NCBI GenBank assembly: GCA_902547535.1 | Contig: CACCOB010000002.1 | Coordinates: 1-64,000 of the forward strand | Reading direction: 5' to 3' | Length of the DNA: 64,000 bases | Origin: an uncultured Pelagibacteraceae bacterium | GTDB lineage: Bacteria; Pseudomonadota; Alphaproteobacteria; Pelagibacterales; Pelagibacteraceae | Shown here: one piece after another, positions 17,863-25,908 of the stretch | Layout: every line of letters begins with the position of its first letter | How positions within the stretch are numbered: the stretch's first letter is position 1 | Translations under genes and position numbers: made by a program | Notes under the pieces: generated by a model | Databases searched by the model: none | Told to the model about the DNA's origin: nothing | The model's input: the letters and a program-made list of their open reading frames with translations, nothing else

Positions 17863-18619
17863 CTTTCTTTGATTTTATTGTTAGTCTGAAAAAATAATAA
17901 GAGAAATAAATAAAATATGTAAGAAGTATTAATACCTCAGGATGAAAAAATAACTTATCACTTAGCTTTAGAGTATTAGGAATTCCTGATTGAATAAGAT
18001 CTGGTTGATAGTTTGGATCTTTTTGCATTATTTTAATATCGTAATTTTTTCTTGTTAAGTATTGAACTCTTTTTATTTTTTTAAAATATAATTCAAGTTC
18101 ATTTAAAAGAAATAGATCATATTCCTTTTTATTTACAAATTCGCTACCTCCTTTTTGCAATATAAACTTATCTAAGAGTTTTCTTTGTTTGGATATAAAT
18201 TGAACTCTTTTTTCTTCAAACTTTTTTTTAATGTCATTAACATCTATGTCTTTATTATGAAAAAAAGCATAATAATAATAATTATTCGAACTTTTTCTTC
18301 CTGGAACATATCTGTTTTCAAATTCAAAGAATCTTTCAATGAGTAATTCCTCAAAAACATCACCCAAAATTATGCTTGTTTGAAAGCCAGGATAAATTTT
18401 TTCAAACCATATATAGTATTGATAATCAGTGTACTTTTCATAAGCCTGATCGAATTCAAATAAATTTGCATCCGGACTAAGTTTTTTGATTTCTTCAACT
18501 TTCGATCTTTCATAATATTGAATAGAGTATGAAGTTGATAAAGAAATTAAAAGAATTAGAAATAGTACGTATTTTTTTTTATTTAAAAACTCTAAAAGAT
18601 TAAAATTTTCTTGTTTCAT
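17855..18619 (-). CDS. Two-TM protein with periplasmic domain, possible Wzz-like chain-length regulator
   Basis: The 254-residue protein has one hydrophobic segment at residues 16-30, a charged central region with long helices (about 35-220) and a second hydrophobic segment at about 226-245. This topology, next to a Wzy/WaaL-like gene, is that of Wzz/PCP chain-length regulators. The proline-glycine motif usually found near the second membrane segment of Wzz is not evident (there is only FFHPEVLILLTYF), so the assignment rests on topology and context. The gene is inverted relative to its neighbours and diverges from gmd across a 70-bp gap. Confidence 0.45.
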   Translation of the reverse strand: MKQENFNLLEFLNKKKYVLFLILLISLSTSYSIQYYERSKVEEIKKLSPDANLFEFDQAYEKYTDYQYYIWFEKIYPGFQTSIILGDVFEELLIERFFEFENRYVPGRKSSNNYYYYAFFHNKDIDVNDIKKKFEEKRVQFISKQRKLLDKFILQKGGSEFVNKKEYDLFLLNELELYFKKIKRVQYLTRKNYDIKIMQKDPNYQPDLIQSGIPNTLKLSDKLFFHPEVLILLTYFIYFSYYFFRLTIKSKKVS

Positions 18620-18689
18620 TTTGAATTTAATCTTAATAAATCTCTATTAATTATTTTTTAATTTTATTAATGATGTATAAATCATATAT

Positions 18690-19688
18690 ATGAAAAGTAA
18701 AGTCGCACTAATCTTTGGTGTAACAGGTCAAGATGGCTCATATTTATCTGAGTTGTTGCTAAAAAATAAATATAAAGTTCATGGAGTTAAAAGAAGGTCT
18801 TCTTTAATAAACACTAAAAGAGTTGATCACTTATTCTACGATAACAAAAATTTTCACTTACATTATGGTGACGTTACCGATACTTTAAGTATAATTAATT
18901 TAATTAAAAAAATTAAACCAGATGAAATTTATAATCTTGCAGCTCAAAGTCATGTAAAAGTTTCATTTGAAATACCACTATATACTGCAGATGTTGATGC
19001 TTTAGGATCATTAAGAATATTAGAAGCAATTAAGTTAATTGATAAAAAAATTAAATATTATCAAGCATCGAGCTCAGAAATGTTTGGTAATACCGATAAA
19101 AAAATACAGGATGAAAAAACAAAATTTAATCCTCAATCAGTTTATGGAATATCAAAAGTTTTCTCTTTTTATGCAACTAAAAATTATAGAGATGCACATG
19201 ATATTTTTGCTTGTAATGGTATCTTATTTAATCATGAGTCTTCAAGAAGAGGTGAGACTTTTGTAACAAAAAAAATAGTGGATGGGTTAAAAAAAATTAA
19301 AAGTGGAAAAAGTAAAAAATTAGTATTAGGAAATTTGTACTCAATTAGGGATTGGGGTCATGCTAAAGACTTTGTTTATGCAATGTGGAAAATAATGCAA
19401 ATGAAAAAATCTGACGATTATGTAATTTCAACAAACAAACAAATTTCAGTAAAAAAATTTGTAGAATTAGTTGCTAAAAAACTTGATATAGACATTAAGT
19501 GGAGAGGAAAGGGTTTAAATGAAAAGGGTTACTATAAAGGAAGGCCCATTATTGAAGTTAGTAAAAAATATTTTAGGCCAACAGATGTGAATTATTTACG
19601 GGGAAGTTATAAAAAAGCAAAAAAATTAATTGGATGGAAGCCTAAACTAGATATTAATTATTTAATTGATGAAATGTTAAATAATTAA
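18690..19688 (+). CDS. gmd: GDP-mannose 4,6-dehydratase
   Basis: This 332-residue extended SDR starts ALIFGVTGQDGSYLSE (TGxxGxxx NAD site) followed by VHGVKRRSS. SSSEMFG near residue 125, YGISKVF near residue 151 (Y-x3-K) and NHESSRRGETFVTKKI near residue 186 are diagnostic of Gmd rather than other SDRs. It converts GDP-mannose to GDP-4-keto-6-deoxymannose, precursor of fucose, rhamnose, perosamine and colitose. RDWGHAKDFV near residue 222 is the conserved substrate loop. No fcl, rmd or per gene is directly adjacent; the two SDR genes at 20575 and 21596 could act downstream. Confidence 0.93.
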   Translation: MKSKVALIFGVTGQDGSYLSELLLKNKYKVHGVKRRSSLINTKRVDHLFYDNKNFHLHYGDVTDTLSIINLIKKIKPDEIYNLAAQSHVKVSFEIPLYTADVDALGSLRILEAIKLIDKKIKYYQASSSEMFGNTDKKIQDEKTKFNPQSVYGISKVFSFYATKNYRDAHDIFACNGILFNHESSRRGETFVTKKIVDGLKKIKSGKSKKLVLGNLYSIRDWGHAKDFVYAMWKIMQMKKSDDYVISTNKQISVKKFVELVAKKLDIDIKWRGKGLNEKGYYKGRPIIEVSKKYFRPTDVNYLRGSYKKAKKLIGWKPKLDINYLIDEMLNN

Positions 19689-19727
19689 TATTTTTAACTA
19701 TTATTTTTAAAAAAAAATTCATGCACT

Positions 19728-20471
19728 TCATAAATGATTTAAATTTTCTTTATTTATTTTTTTTTTTGATAAGAGATGTTTTTCAATGAAGCAATAGATT
19801 AAGGTAAAAATATATTTTGAGCTTAATTCTTTTATTTTAAATTTTGCTTCCCCATCTTTTCTGTTTGTCCAATTAATAGGCGTTATTTTATACTCATAAT
19901 TTCTACTTATTACTTTTAGCGGCATTTCTAAAAAAATATTAAAATTTTCTGATACTAACGGTTTTAAATCTTTTAAGCATTCCAATTTATAAATTTTGAA
20001 AGCATTTGTAAAATCATTATAATTAGAGAAAAAAATTATTTTAACAAAATAATTGAAAACTCTATTTAATATTAATTTTGATTTTGGATAATCAAATACT
20101 TTTGAACCCGAAATAAATCTTGATCCAAGAACAGCATCTAAATTATCTTTTATTAATATTTCATAATACTTATTTAAATCATTAACATCATCAGACATAT
20201 CTGCCATAAAGAAACAAATATTTTTTTTTGATGCTTCATTAATTCCTTTATTTATGGCCCCACCAAGTCCTTTTGAATTGTTTTTAAAATATTTCAAATT
20301 ATTTATTTTTTCAGATAATCTTTTTGTAATTTCTGGAGTTAAATCACTACTAAAGTCATCAATTATAAGTATTTCATATTCATTTACTTTAATATTTTTT
20401 ATAATTTCATTAACAGTCTTTTCTAAACCATTTTCTTCATTTCTACATGGGATTATTATTGAAAGTGACAT
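19728..20471 (-). CDS. Glycosyltransferase family 2 (DPM1-like), inverted
   Basis: The 247-residue GT-A enzyme begins LSIIIPCRNEENGLEKTVNEI, then IIDDFSSD near residue 36 and FMADMSDD near residue 93 as the metal-binding DxD-like site. NNSKGLGGAINKG near residue 64 is the usual donor-loop. It lacks the C-terminal membrane helices found in some polyprenyl-phosphate hexose synthases. DPM1-like enzymes make dolichyl- or undecaprenyl-phosphate sugars, which would fit donors for the GT-C-like proteins nearby. It is on the minus strand and diverges from the gene at 20575. Confidence 0.8.
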   Translation of the reverse strand: MSLSIIIPCRNEENGLEKTVNEIIKNIKVNEYEILIIDDFSSDLTPEITKRLSEKINNLKYFKNNSKGLGGAINKGINEASKKNICFFMADMSDDVNDLNKYYEILIKDNLDAVLGSRFISGSKVFDYPKSKLILNRVFNYFVKIIFFSNYNDFTNAFKIYKLECLKDLKPLVSENFNIFLEMPLKVISRNYEYKITPINWTNRKDGEAKFKIKELSSKYIFTLIYCFIEKHLLSKKKINKENLNHL

Positions 20472-20495
20472 AAACTTAAAAAATAAACAAAATAT

Positions 20496-20512
20496 TATAC
20501 ATATTATGTATA
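20496..20512. repeat. Inverted repeat in divergent intergenic gap
   Basis: Arms TATACAT and ATGTATA (7 bp each, perfect) are separated by 3 bp in the 103-bp gap between the divergent GT2 and epimerase genes. A run of eight T follows one base after. It could be an operator or a weak hairpin. In such A+T-rich DNA short palindromes also arise by chance. Confidence 0.3.
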
Positions 20513-20574
20513 CTTTTTTTTTAAATTACTTAAAAGATTTATAATTTTTTAAATAATAATTAACATTAAATAAA

Positions 20575-21594
20575 ATGAAAATATTAATAACAGGAGGCTG
20601 TGGATTTGTTGGATCAAATCTAGCAATTTTTTTAAAAAAAAAAGGTTTTAATGTATTTTCTCTCGATAATCTTTTTAGAAAAGGCTCAAAATTTAATCTA
20701 TCAAGAATTAAAAAACTAAAAATTAAAAATTTTAAAATTGATGTCTCAAATCACATTTCAGTAAAGAAACTACCTAAATTTGATTTAATAATAGATTGTT
20801 GCGCAGAAGCATCTGTTGAGTCATCTCATAAAGAGATTTCAAGGGTTTTTGATACAAATTTAATAGGAACAAAAAATTTATTAATAAAATGTTCTTCTGA
20901 TAAGAGTAATATAATTTTTATATCTTCGAGTAGAGTGTATTCACTCAAAGATTTAAATAATTTAACAAATAGAGAAATAAAATATCCATTAAAATTAAAA
21001 AAAGAAATTGACCATAATGTTAATACCTTGTCCCCCAAAACTCTTTATGGCTTTACTAAATATGCTTCAGAAGAATTAATAAAAGAATTTTCGTATTTAT
21101 ATAATTTTAAATATCTTATAAACAGATGTGGTGTAATTTCTGGTCCTTGGCAATTTGGAAAAGTTGACCAAGGTTTTTTTAGTTTATTCATTTGGAGAGC
21201 TTTAAATAAAAAAATTATTAAACTTATAGGATTTGGAGGAAATGGACATCAGGTTAGAGATGTTTTACATATTTATGATCTATGTGATTTAATTTATTCA
21301 CAAATAAGAAAAATGAGCAAAATCAACAATCAATTATTTACTGTGGGGGGAGGACTCAAAAATTCGATAAGTCTTACTCAATTAGTAAAAATGTGTGAAG
21401 ATAAATTTAATATAAAAATAAAAATTAAAAAAATAAAACAGACTTCAAAATATGATATTCCTTATTTTGTAACTTCAAATAAAAAAGTAAATAAATTCTA
21501 CAGTTGGAAACCAAAAAGAAATTTGGAAATTATTTTTGATGATATATACATTTGGATGAATAAATACAAAATAAAACTAAAAAAATATTTATAA
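20575..21594 (+). CDS. CDP-paratose 2-epimerase-like SDR (first of tandem pair)
   Basis: The 339-residue extended SDR starts ILITGGCGFVGSN (TGxxGxxG), then FSLDNLFRKGS near residue 28. AEASVESS near residue 82, SSSRVYS near residue 117 and LYGFTKYASE near residue 154 (Y-x3-K) give the catalytic set. NRCGVISGPWQFGKVDQGFF near residue 183 and GGNGHQVRDVLHIYDL near residue 221 closely follow the pattern of CDP-tyvelose/paratose 2-epimerases (RfbE-like). The true substrate is uncertain because no CDP-glucose pathway genes are seen. The next gene, a related SDR, starts 2 bp after its stop. Confidence 0.75.
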   Translation: MKILITGGCGFVGSNLAIFLKKKGFNVFSLDNLFRKGSKFNLSRIKKLKIKNFKIDVSNHISVKKLPKFDLIIDCCAEASVESSHKEISRVFDTNLIGTKNLLIKCSSDKSNIIFISSSRVYSLKDLNNLTNREIKYPLKLKKEIDHNVNTLSPKTLYGFTKYASEELIKEFSYLYNFKYLINRCGVISGPWQFGKVDQGFFSLFIWRALNKKIIKLIGFGGNGHQVRDVLHIYDLCDLIYSQIRKMSKINNQLFTVGGGLKNSISLTQLVKMCEDKFNIKIKIKKIKQTSKYDIPYFVTSNKKVNKFYSWKPKRNLEIIFDDIYIWMNKYKIKLKKYL

Positions 21595-21595
21595 T

Positions 21596-22645
21596 ATGTC
21601 TATTGTTTTAATTACTGGTTCGTGTGGCTTGGTAGGATCTGAAGCAGTTAAATTTTTTATTGAAAAAGGATTTGATGTGTATGGAATCGATAATAATAGT
21701 AGGAAATATTTTTTTGGTGAGGATGGTAATATCGTTAGTACAAAAAAAAATTTAAAAAAATTTAAAAAATATAAGCATTTTAATTTAGATATTAATTCTT
21801 CAAAAGTTTTAAATATATTTAAAAAATATAATAGAAATATTAAACTAATAATTCATTGTGCTGCACAACCCTCTCATGATTGGGCATATAAAGAACCTTT
21901 AAAAGATTTTTTTGTTAATTCTCTTGCTACTTTGAAATTATTGGAAAATACAAAAAACTTTTGCAAAGATTCAAATTTTATTTTTTTATCTACAAATAAA
22001 GTATATGGCGACAGTCCAAATAGGCTTAAGATAATTGAAAAAAGCCTACGATATGACCTTAAGATAAATGATAAATTATATAAAGGTATTAAAGAATATT
22101 TTCCTATTGATAATTCAACACATAGCCTTTTTGGTTGTTCAAAAGCCTATGCCGATTTAATAACTCAAGAATATGGAAAAAATTTAGGGATTAAAACCAC
22201 AATATTCAGGGCTGGTTGTATTACAGGTGTAAATCATAAAGGTGCAAAACTTCATGGCTTTTTGTCTTACTTAGTTAAATCTTGTATAAGTAACAAATCT
22301 TATGATTGTATTGGTTATAAAGGTAAGCAGGTTAGAGATAATATTCATAGCTATGATCTAGTTAATGCGTTCTGGGAAGTTTTTAAAAAGCCAAATTATG
22401 GGGAAGTTTTTAATATTGGAGGTAGTAGATATTCAAATTGCTCAATTCTAGAAGCTATTAAAATATTAGAAAAAAAAACGAATCTAAAGATAAAACTGAA
22501 ATTTATTAAATCACCAAGGGTAGGAGATCATCAATGGTATATATCTGACATTGGTAAATTTAAAAAAACATACCCCAAGTGGAAATTAAAATATAATTCA
22601 GAAAAAATAATTGATGAACTTATTGAAATCAATTCTTCCATTTAA
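21596..22645 (+). CDS. CDP-paratose 2-epimerase-like SDR (second of tandem pair)
   Basis: The 349-residue extended SDR begins VLITGSCGLVGSE and has AAQPSHDWAYKEPLKDF near residue 91, FLSTNKVYGD near residue 126 and FGCSKAYAD near residue 181. The Tyr of the Y-x3-K pair appears replaced by Phe in FGCSK, which would alter or abolish the usual proton transfer. FRAGCITGVNHKGAKLHGF near residue 204 and GKQVRDNIHSYDL near residue 244 again follow the CDP-tyvelose epimerase pattern. It is paralogous to the preceding gene by motif order but clearly diverged. Its 3' end overlaps the inverted downstream gene by 17 bp. Confidence 0.72.
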   Translation: MSIVLITGSCGLVGSEAVKFFIEKGFDVYGIDNNSRKYFFGEDGNIVSTKKNLKKFKKYKHFNLDINSSKVLNIFKKYNRNIKLIIHCAAQPSHDWAYKEPLKDFFVNSLATLKLLENTKNFCKDSNFIFLSTNKVYGDSPNRLKIIEKSLRYDLKINDKLYKGIKEYFPIDNSTHSLFGCSKAYADLITQEYGKNLGIKTTIFRAGCITGVNHKGAKLHGFLSYLVKSCISNKSYDCIGYKGKQVRDNIHSYDLVNAFWEVFKKPNYGEVFNIGGSRYSNCSILEAIKILEKKTNLKIKLKFIKSPRVGDHQWYISDIGKFKKTYPKWKLKYNSEKIIDELIEINSSI

Positions 22646-23771
22646 AATATTTATTTAAAAATACATAAAATCCAATACCAGCTATTGGAGTAATAAATAT
22701 ATATGCATGAGTAACAAATCTTTGATTACCATCAAGTATATACGGAAGTACTAGAAGAAAAGGTGCAATAAAGTTTAAAATATAAATTAAATTGTTTATA
22801 TTTTTTTTAAATCCATAGATTAAAAATACATAGTAAAATACAAGCATTGTTTTTGACAATATTTGATACTGTATCGACCAATTAGGAGATATCCAAAAAA
22901 TTCCATATAAAAATCTTTTGCTGTATAATTCTAACGAATAATCTAAGTCGCTAAAAATCATACATAAATGATTTTTAATTGAATTCATTTCTGTATAACT
23001 GCATTTCAAAAGAACTTCATTACTTAATGTGCTTAATACAGCTCCTTGTCTAACTATATCGTAACCCATTGCGGATTCTTTAAATAAAATAAATCCTGAG
23101 GATGTGCTTTCATTTAGTAAAGACAAATGATTAATTGTCAAAAGGATTGTTGAAAATATTATTAAAATCAATATCAATTTATTTGATCTTTTGTAAATTT
23201 TAAAAATAAAAAAAGAACTAAGTATTAGATAATTTAAAATTAACTTTGCATCATTCTTAAGAAGTAATATTAAAACTATAAATGTGAAAATTATTTTGTT
23301 ATCCTTAGAAATTAATAAACTTAAACTTAATAAACTTAAAGCAATAGTAATAATTAAAGGGTTTGCAGCATGACACCATTTAAAAAAAATTGGGTTTAAA
23401 ATAATCAAAAACCAGCAAATATATGCAATTTTTATGTTATAGGTTTTTGATAAAATTTTGAAAAAGTAAATACTTATTATATGCAACATTAAAAATTGGA
23501 CGATTGGAAGAAGGTATATAATATTGAGTTTCTTAAAAAGCCCAACAAAGAAATAATATAATGGAAATGAATTAAAGTACTGGCTATTAATCATTTCTAA
23601 TAAGTTATTTGGTCTTAAGTATCTATCACCATCCCATGGCATAAGAGGACCATTTATTGCTTCTGGGAATTTATATAAATTGTATTTATATGTTAGAAAT
23701 AATATTATTGAACTTAATAAAATAATAAAAAAGTTTGTGTTGGAGTATTTTTCAATTAATTTAATTTGCAT
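22629..23771 (-). CDS. Polytopic membrane protein, GT-C-like candidate, inverted
   Basis: This 380-residue protein has an N-terminal membrane segment (residues 13-30), a short loop with MPWDGDRYLRP near residue 43 and about nine further membrane segments. The acidic WDGDRY loop after the first helix is where GT-C glycosyltransferases carry catalytic acids. No specific family can be named. It is one of four inverted single genes in the island, and its end overlaps the epimerase gene by 17 bp. It probably uses a polyprenyl-phosphate sugar made by one of the GT2 enzymes. Confidence 0.5.
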   Translation of the reverse strand: MQIKLIEKYSNTNFFIILLSSIILFLTYKYNLYKFPEAINGPLMPWDGDRYLRPNNLLEMINSQYFNSFPLYYFFVGLFKKLNIIYLLPIVQFLMLHIISIYFFKILSKTYNIKIAYICWFLIILNPIFFKWCHAANPLIITIALSLLSLSLLISKDNKIIFTFIVLILLLKNDAKLILNYLILSSFFIFKIYKRSNKLILILIIFSTILLTINHLSLLNESTSSGFILFKESAMGYDIVRQGAVLSTLSNEVLLKCSYTEMNSIKNHLCMIFSDLDYSLELYSKRFLYGIFWISPNWSIQYQILSKTMLVFYYVFLIYGFKKNINNLIYILNFIAPFLLVLPYILDGNQRFVTHAYIFITPIAGIGFYVFLNKYFKWKN

Positions 23772-23789
23772 AGTTAAATAAAATTTCTC

Positions 23790-24524
23790 ATGAGCAAAAT
23801 ATTAATTTTTATACCTTGTTACAATGTAGAAAGAAAAATTAAAAAAGTTTTTCATAAATTACCAAGTAAAGTTTTGAAAAATGATAAAATTAAGCTTTTA
23901 TTCATAGATGATAATTCAAAAGATAATACACTTAAAATAATAAAAAAAATCAAAAAAAATTATAAAAAAAAAATCCAAATATTGTCTAATTCAAAAAATT
24001 ATGGTTATGGATACGTACAAAAAACTGCATTTCAATATTCTATAAAAAATAATTTTGATATTGTATTAATGTTACATGGTGATAATCAATATCCTGCAGA
24101 TAAAGTTATAAAAATTTTAGATCAATTTAGAATAAAAAAAAATAATGCAGTATTTGGAACAAGAATGCATAGTATAACATCTGCTTTCAAGGGTGGTATG
24201 CCTATGTATAAGATTATAGGCAATAAACTTTTAACATTTCTTCAAAATTTTATATTAGGATCAAAAATGAGTGAATTTCACTCAGGTTTTAGAGCATACA
24301 GAGTAAATAGCTTAAAAAAAATAAAATTTCAAAATAATTCTAATAAATTCCATTTCGATACAGAAATAATTATTCAATTTATAAAAAAAGGTTACCAAAT
24401 TAAAGAGGTTCCAATGCCAACTTATTATGGAGATGAAGTTTCACATTTAAAATCGATACCATATGGCCTAAATATTATTAAGAGCACTCTAAAGTATAAG
24501 TTTTCAAAAAAATCGTATGATTAA
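23790..24524 (+). CDS. Glycosyltransferase family 2 (DPM1-like)
   Basis: The 244-residue GT-A enzyme has ILIFIPCYNVERKI at its start, LFIDDNSKDNT near residue 37, LMLHGDNQYPAD near residue 93 (the D-N acid pair) and VFGTRMHS near residue 121. This is the pattern of dolichyl-phosphate-mannose-synthase-like enzymes and of glycosyltransferases found with sugar epimerases. Its stop overlaps the next start by 8 bp, linking it to the kinase-like/methyltransferase gene. The sugar is not known. Confidence 0.82.
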   Translation: MSKILIFIPCYNVERKIKKVFHKLPSKVLKNDKIKLLFIDDNSKDNTLKIIKKIKKNYKKKIQILSNSKNYGYGYVQKTAFQYSIKNNFDIVLMLHGDNQYPADKVIKILDQFRIKKNNAVFGTRMHSITSAFKGGMPMYKIIGNKLLTFLQNFILGSKMSEFHSGFRAYRVNSLKKIKFQNNSNKFHFDTEIIIQFIKKGYQIKEVPMPTYYGDEVSHLKSIPYGLNIIKSTLKYKFSKKSYD

Positions 24525-25908
24525 TAAAATTAGATTACAGCCTTGTCCTGGTTCATTTAGAGATCCAAGTAATCAAGTTTATATTTTAAAAGATAGAGTC
24601 TTAAGAAAAATTATTGAAAAAGATAAAAAAAAATATTTAGATTTTTTTAATTCTAATTTTTATAAAAAAATAAGTGAAAGAATTGTCTATACTGAAATTG
24701 ATAATTCAATTTCTAATAAATATATATTACAAAACAACAATGATTTATTTTTTTCTCACGAGAAAATTAATTTTATCTCTTATCCATTTGAGTGGCCTTT
24801 TTTCCTCTATAAAAAAGCAGCTATTTTTCATTTAGAGCTACTTATAGATTGTTTAGAAAATAATTACATTTTAAGTGATAGTTCCCCATACAATATACAA
24901 TTCAACAAAGGTTTGGAACCAAAGTTTATTGATTTTGGATCTTTCATTCCATATGAGTTAAACAGTCCATGGCTAGGATATAAACAGTTTTGTGAACAAT
25001 TTTTGTCACCTCTATTAATTGAAAATTATTCAAAATTAAATTTCCAAAAATTAATAAGAAATAATTTAGAGGGAATTGATCTTATTTCTACTTCAAAAAT
25101 TTTGCCAAAAAAAACATTTTTAAACTATAAAATTTTTGCAAATATTCATTTTCATTCTTATCTTATAAATAAAATTGATTCTAAATCTGATCAAAAAAAT
25201 AAAAATCTTAAGTTCAAAAAGGAAAATATTATTTCATTATTGAAATCGCTTAAAGATTTAATAAGTAGTTTGAAATCGTTCAAAAAAAGCTATTGGGGAG
25301 GTTATAAAAGTGAAGATAGTTATTCAAATGAAGGTCAAAGTGAAAAAGAAAACATTTTAGCCAATTATATTCAGAATTCGAAGCCTAATAATATACTAGA
25401 TTTAGGCTGTAATAATGGAAAATTTTCTGAAATAGCGCTTAAAAATGGGGCAAATTTTGTTGTTGGAACAGACAACGATTTTGGTAGTTTAGAAAAGTCT
25501 TGCTTATTAGCACAGCAAAAAAATCTAAACTTTTTGCCATTATATATGGATTTAACTGAACCTACGCCAAATATAGGTTTTCAAAATTTAGAAAGAGAGT
25601 CATTTTTAAAAAGGTCAGAAATATTTGATGGACTTATCGCTTTTGCACTTATTCACCATCTTTGTTTGTCCAAAAATATACCTTTAAAAAAAGTAATTTT
25701 GTTTATTTTGTCACTTGCAAATTCAGGTATTATAGAATTTGTCCCTATCGAGGATCCTCAATGTAATAATCTAATGTTTAATAAAAAAGTTAAACATGAA
25801 GATTATAATTTAGAAAATTTTGAATTAATTTTAAAAAATAATACAAAGACTTTTAAAAAGCTCGAATTGCCAAATAGTTTGAGAGTATTGTATATCTATG
25901 AAATATAA
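24517..25908 (+). CDS. Kinase-like / SAM-dependent methyltransferase fusion protein
   Basis: The 463-residue protein has two parts. Residues 1-250 contain ILSDSSPYNIQF near residue 123 and PKFIDFGSFIPYE near residue 138. These resemble the catalytic loop (HxDxxxxN-like) and the metal-binding IDFG of protein-kinase-like folds, although the usual catalytic residues are altered. Residues about 285-400 hold a class I methyltransferase: NNILDLGCNNGKFSE near residue 291, VGTDND near residue 315 and ALIHHL near residue 370. Similar two-part proteins occur in surface-polysaccharide and nodulation (NoeA-like) loci. I infer methylation of a sugar or lipid-linked glycan. It overlaps both neighbours. Confidence 0.7.
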   Translation: MINKIRLQPCPGSFRDPSNQVYILKDRVLRKIIEKDKKKYLDFFNSNFYKKISERIVYTEIDNSISNKYILQNNNDLFFSHEKINFISYPFEWPFFLYKKAAIFHLELLIDCLENNYILSDSSPYNIQFNKGLEPKFIDFGSFIPYELNSPWLGYKQFCEQFLSPLLIENYSKLNFQKLIRNNLEGIDLISTSKILPKKTFLNYKIFANIHFHSYLINKIDSKSDQKNKNLKFKKENIISLLKSLKDLISSLKSFKKSYWGGYKSEDSYSNEGQSEKENILANYIQNSKPNNILDLGCNNGKFSEIALKNGANFVVGTDNDFGSLEKSCLLAQQKNLNFLPLYMDLTEPTPNIGFQNLERESFLKRSEIFDGLIAFALIHHLCLSKNIPLKKVILFILSLANSGIIEFVPIEDPQCNNLMFNKKVKHEDYNLENFELILKNNTKTFKKLELPNSLRVLYIYEI

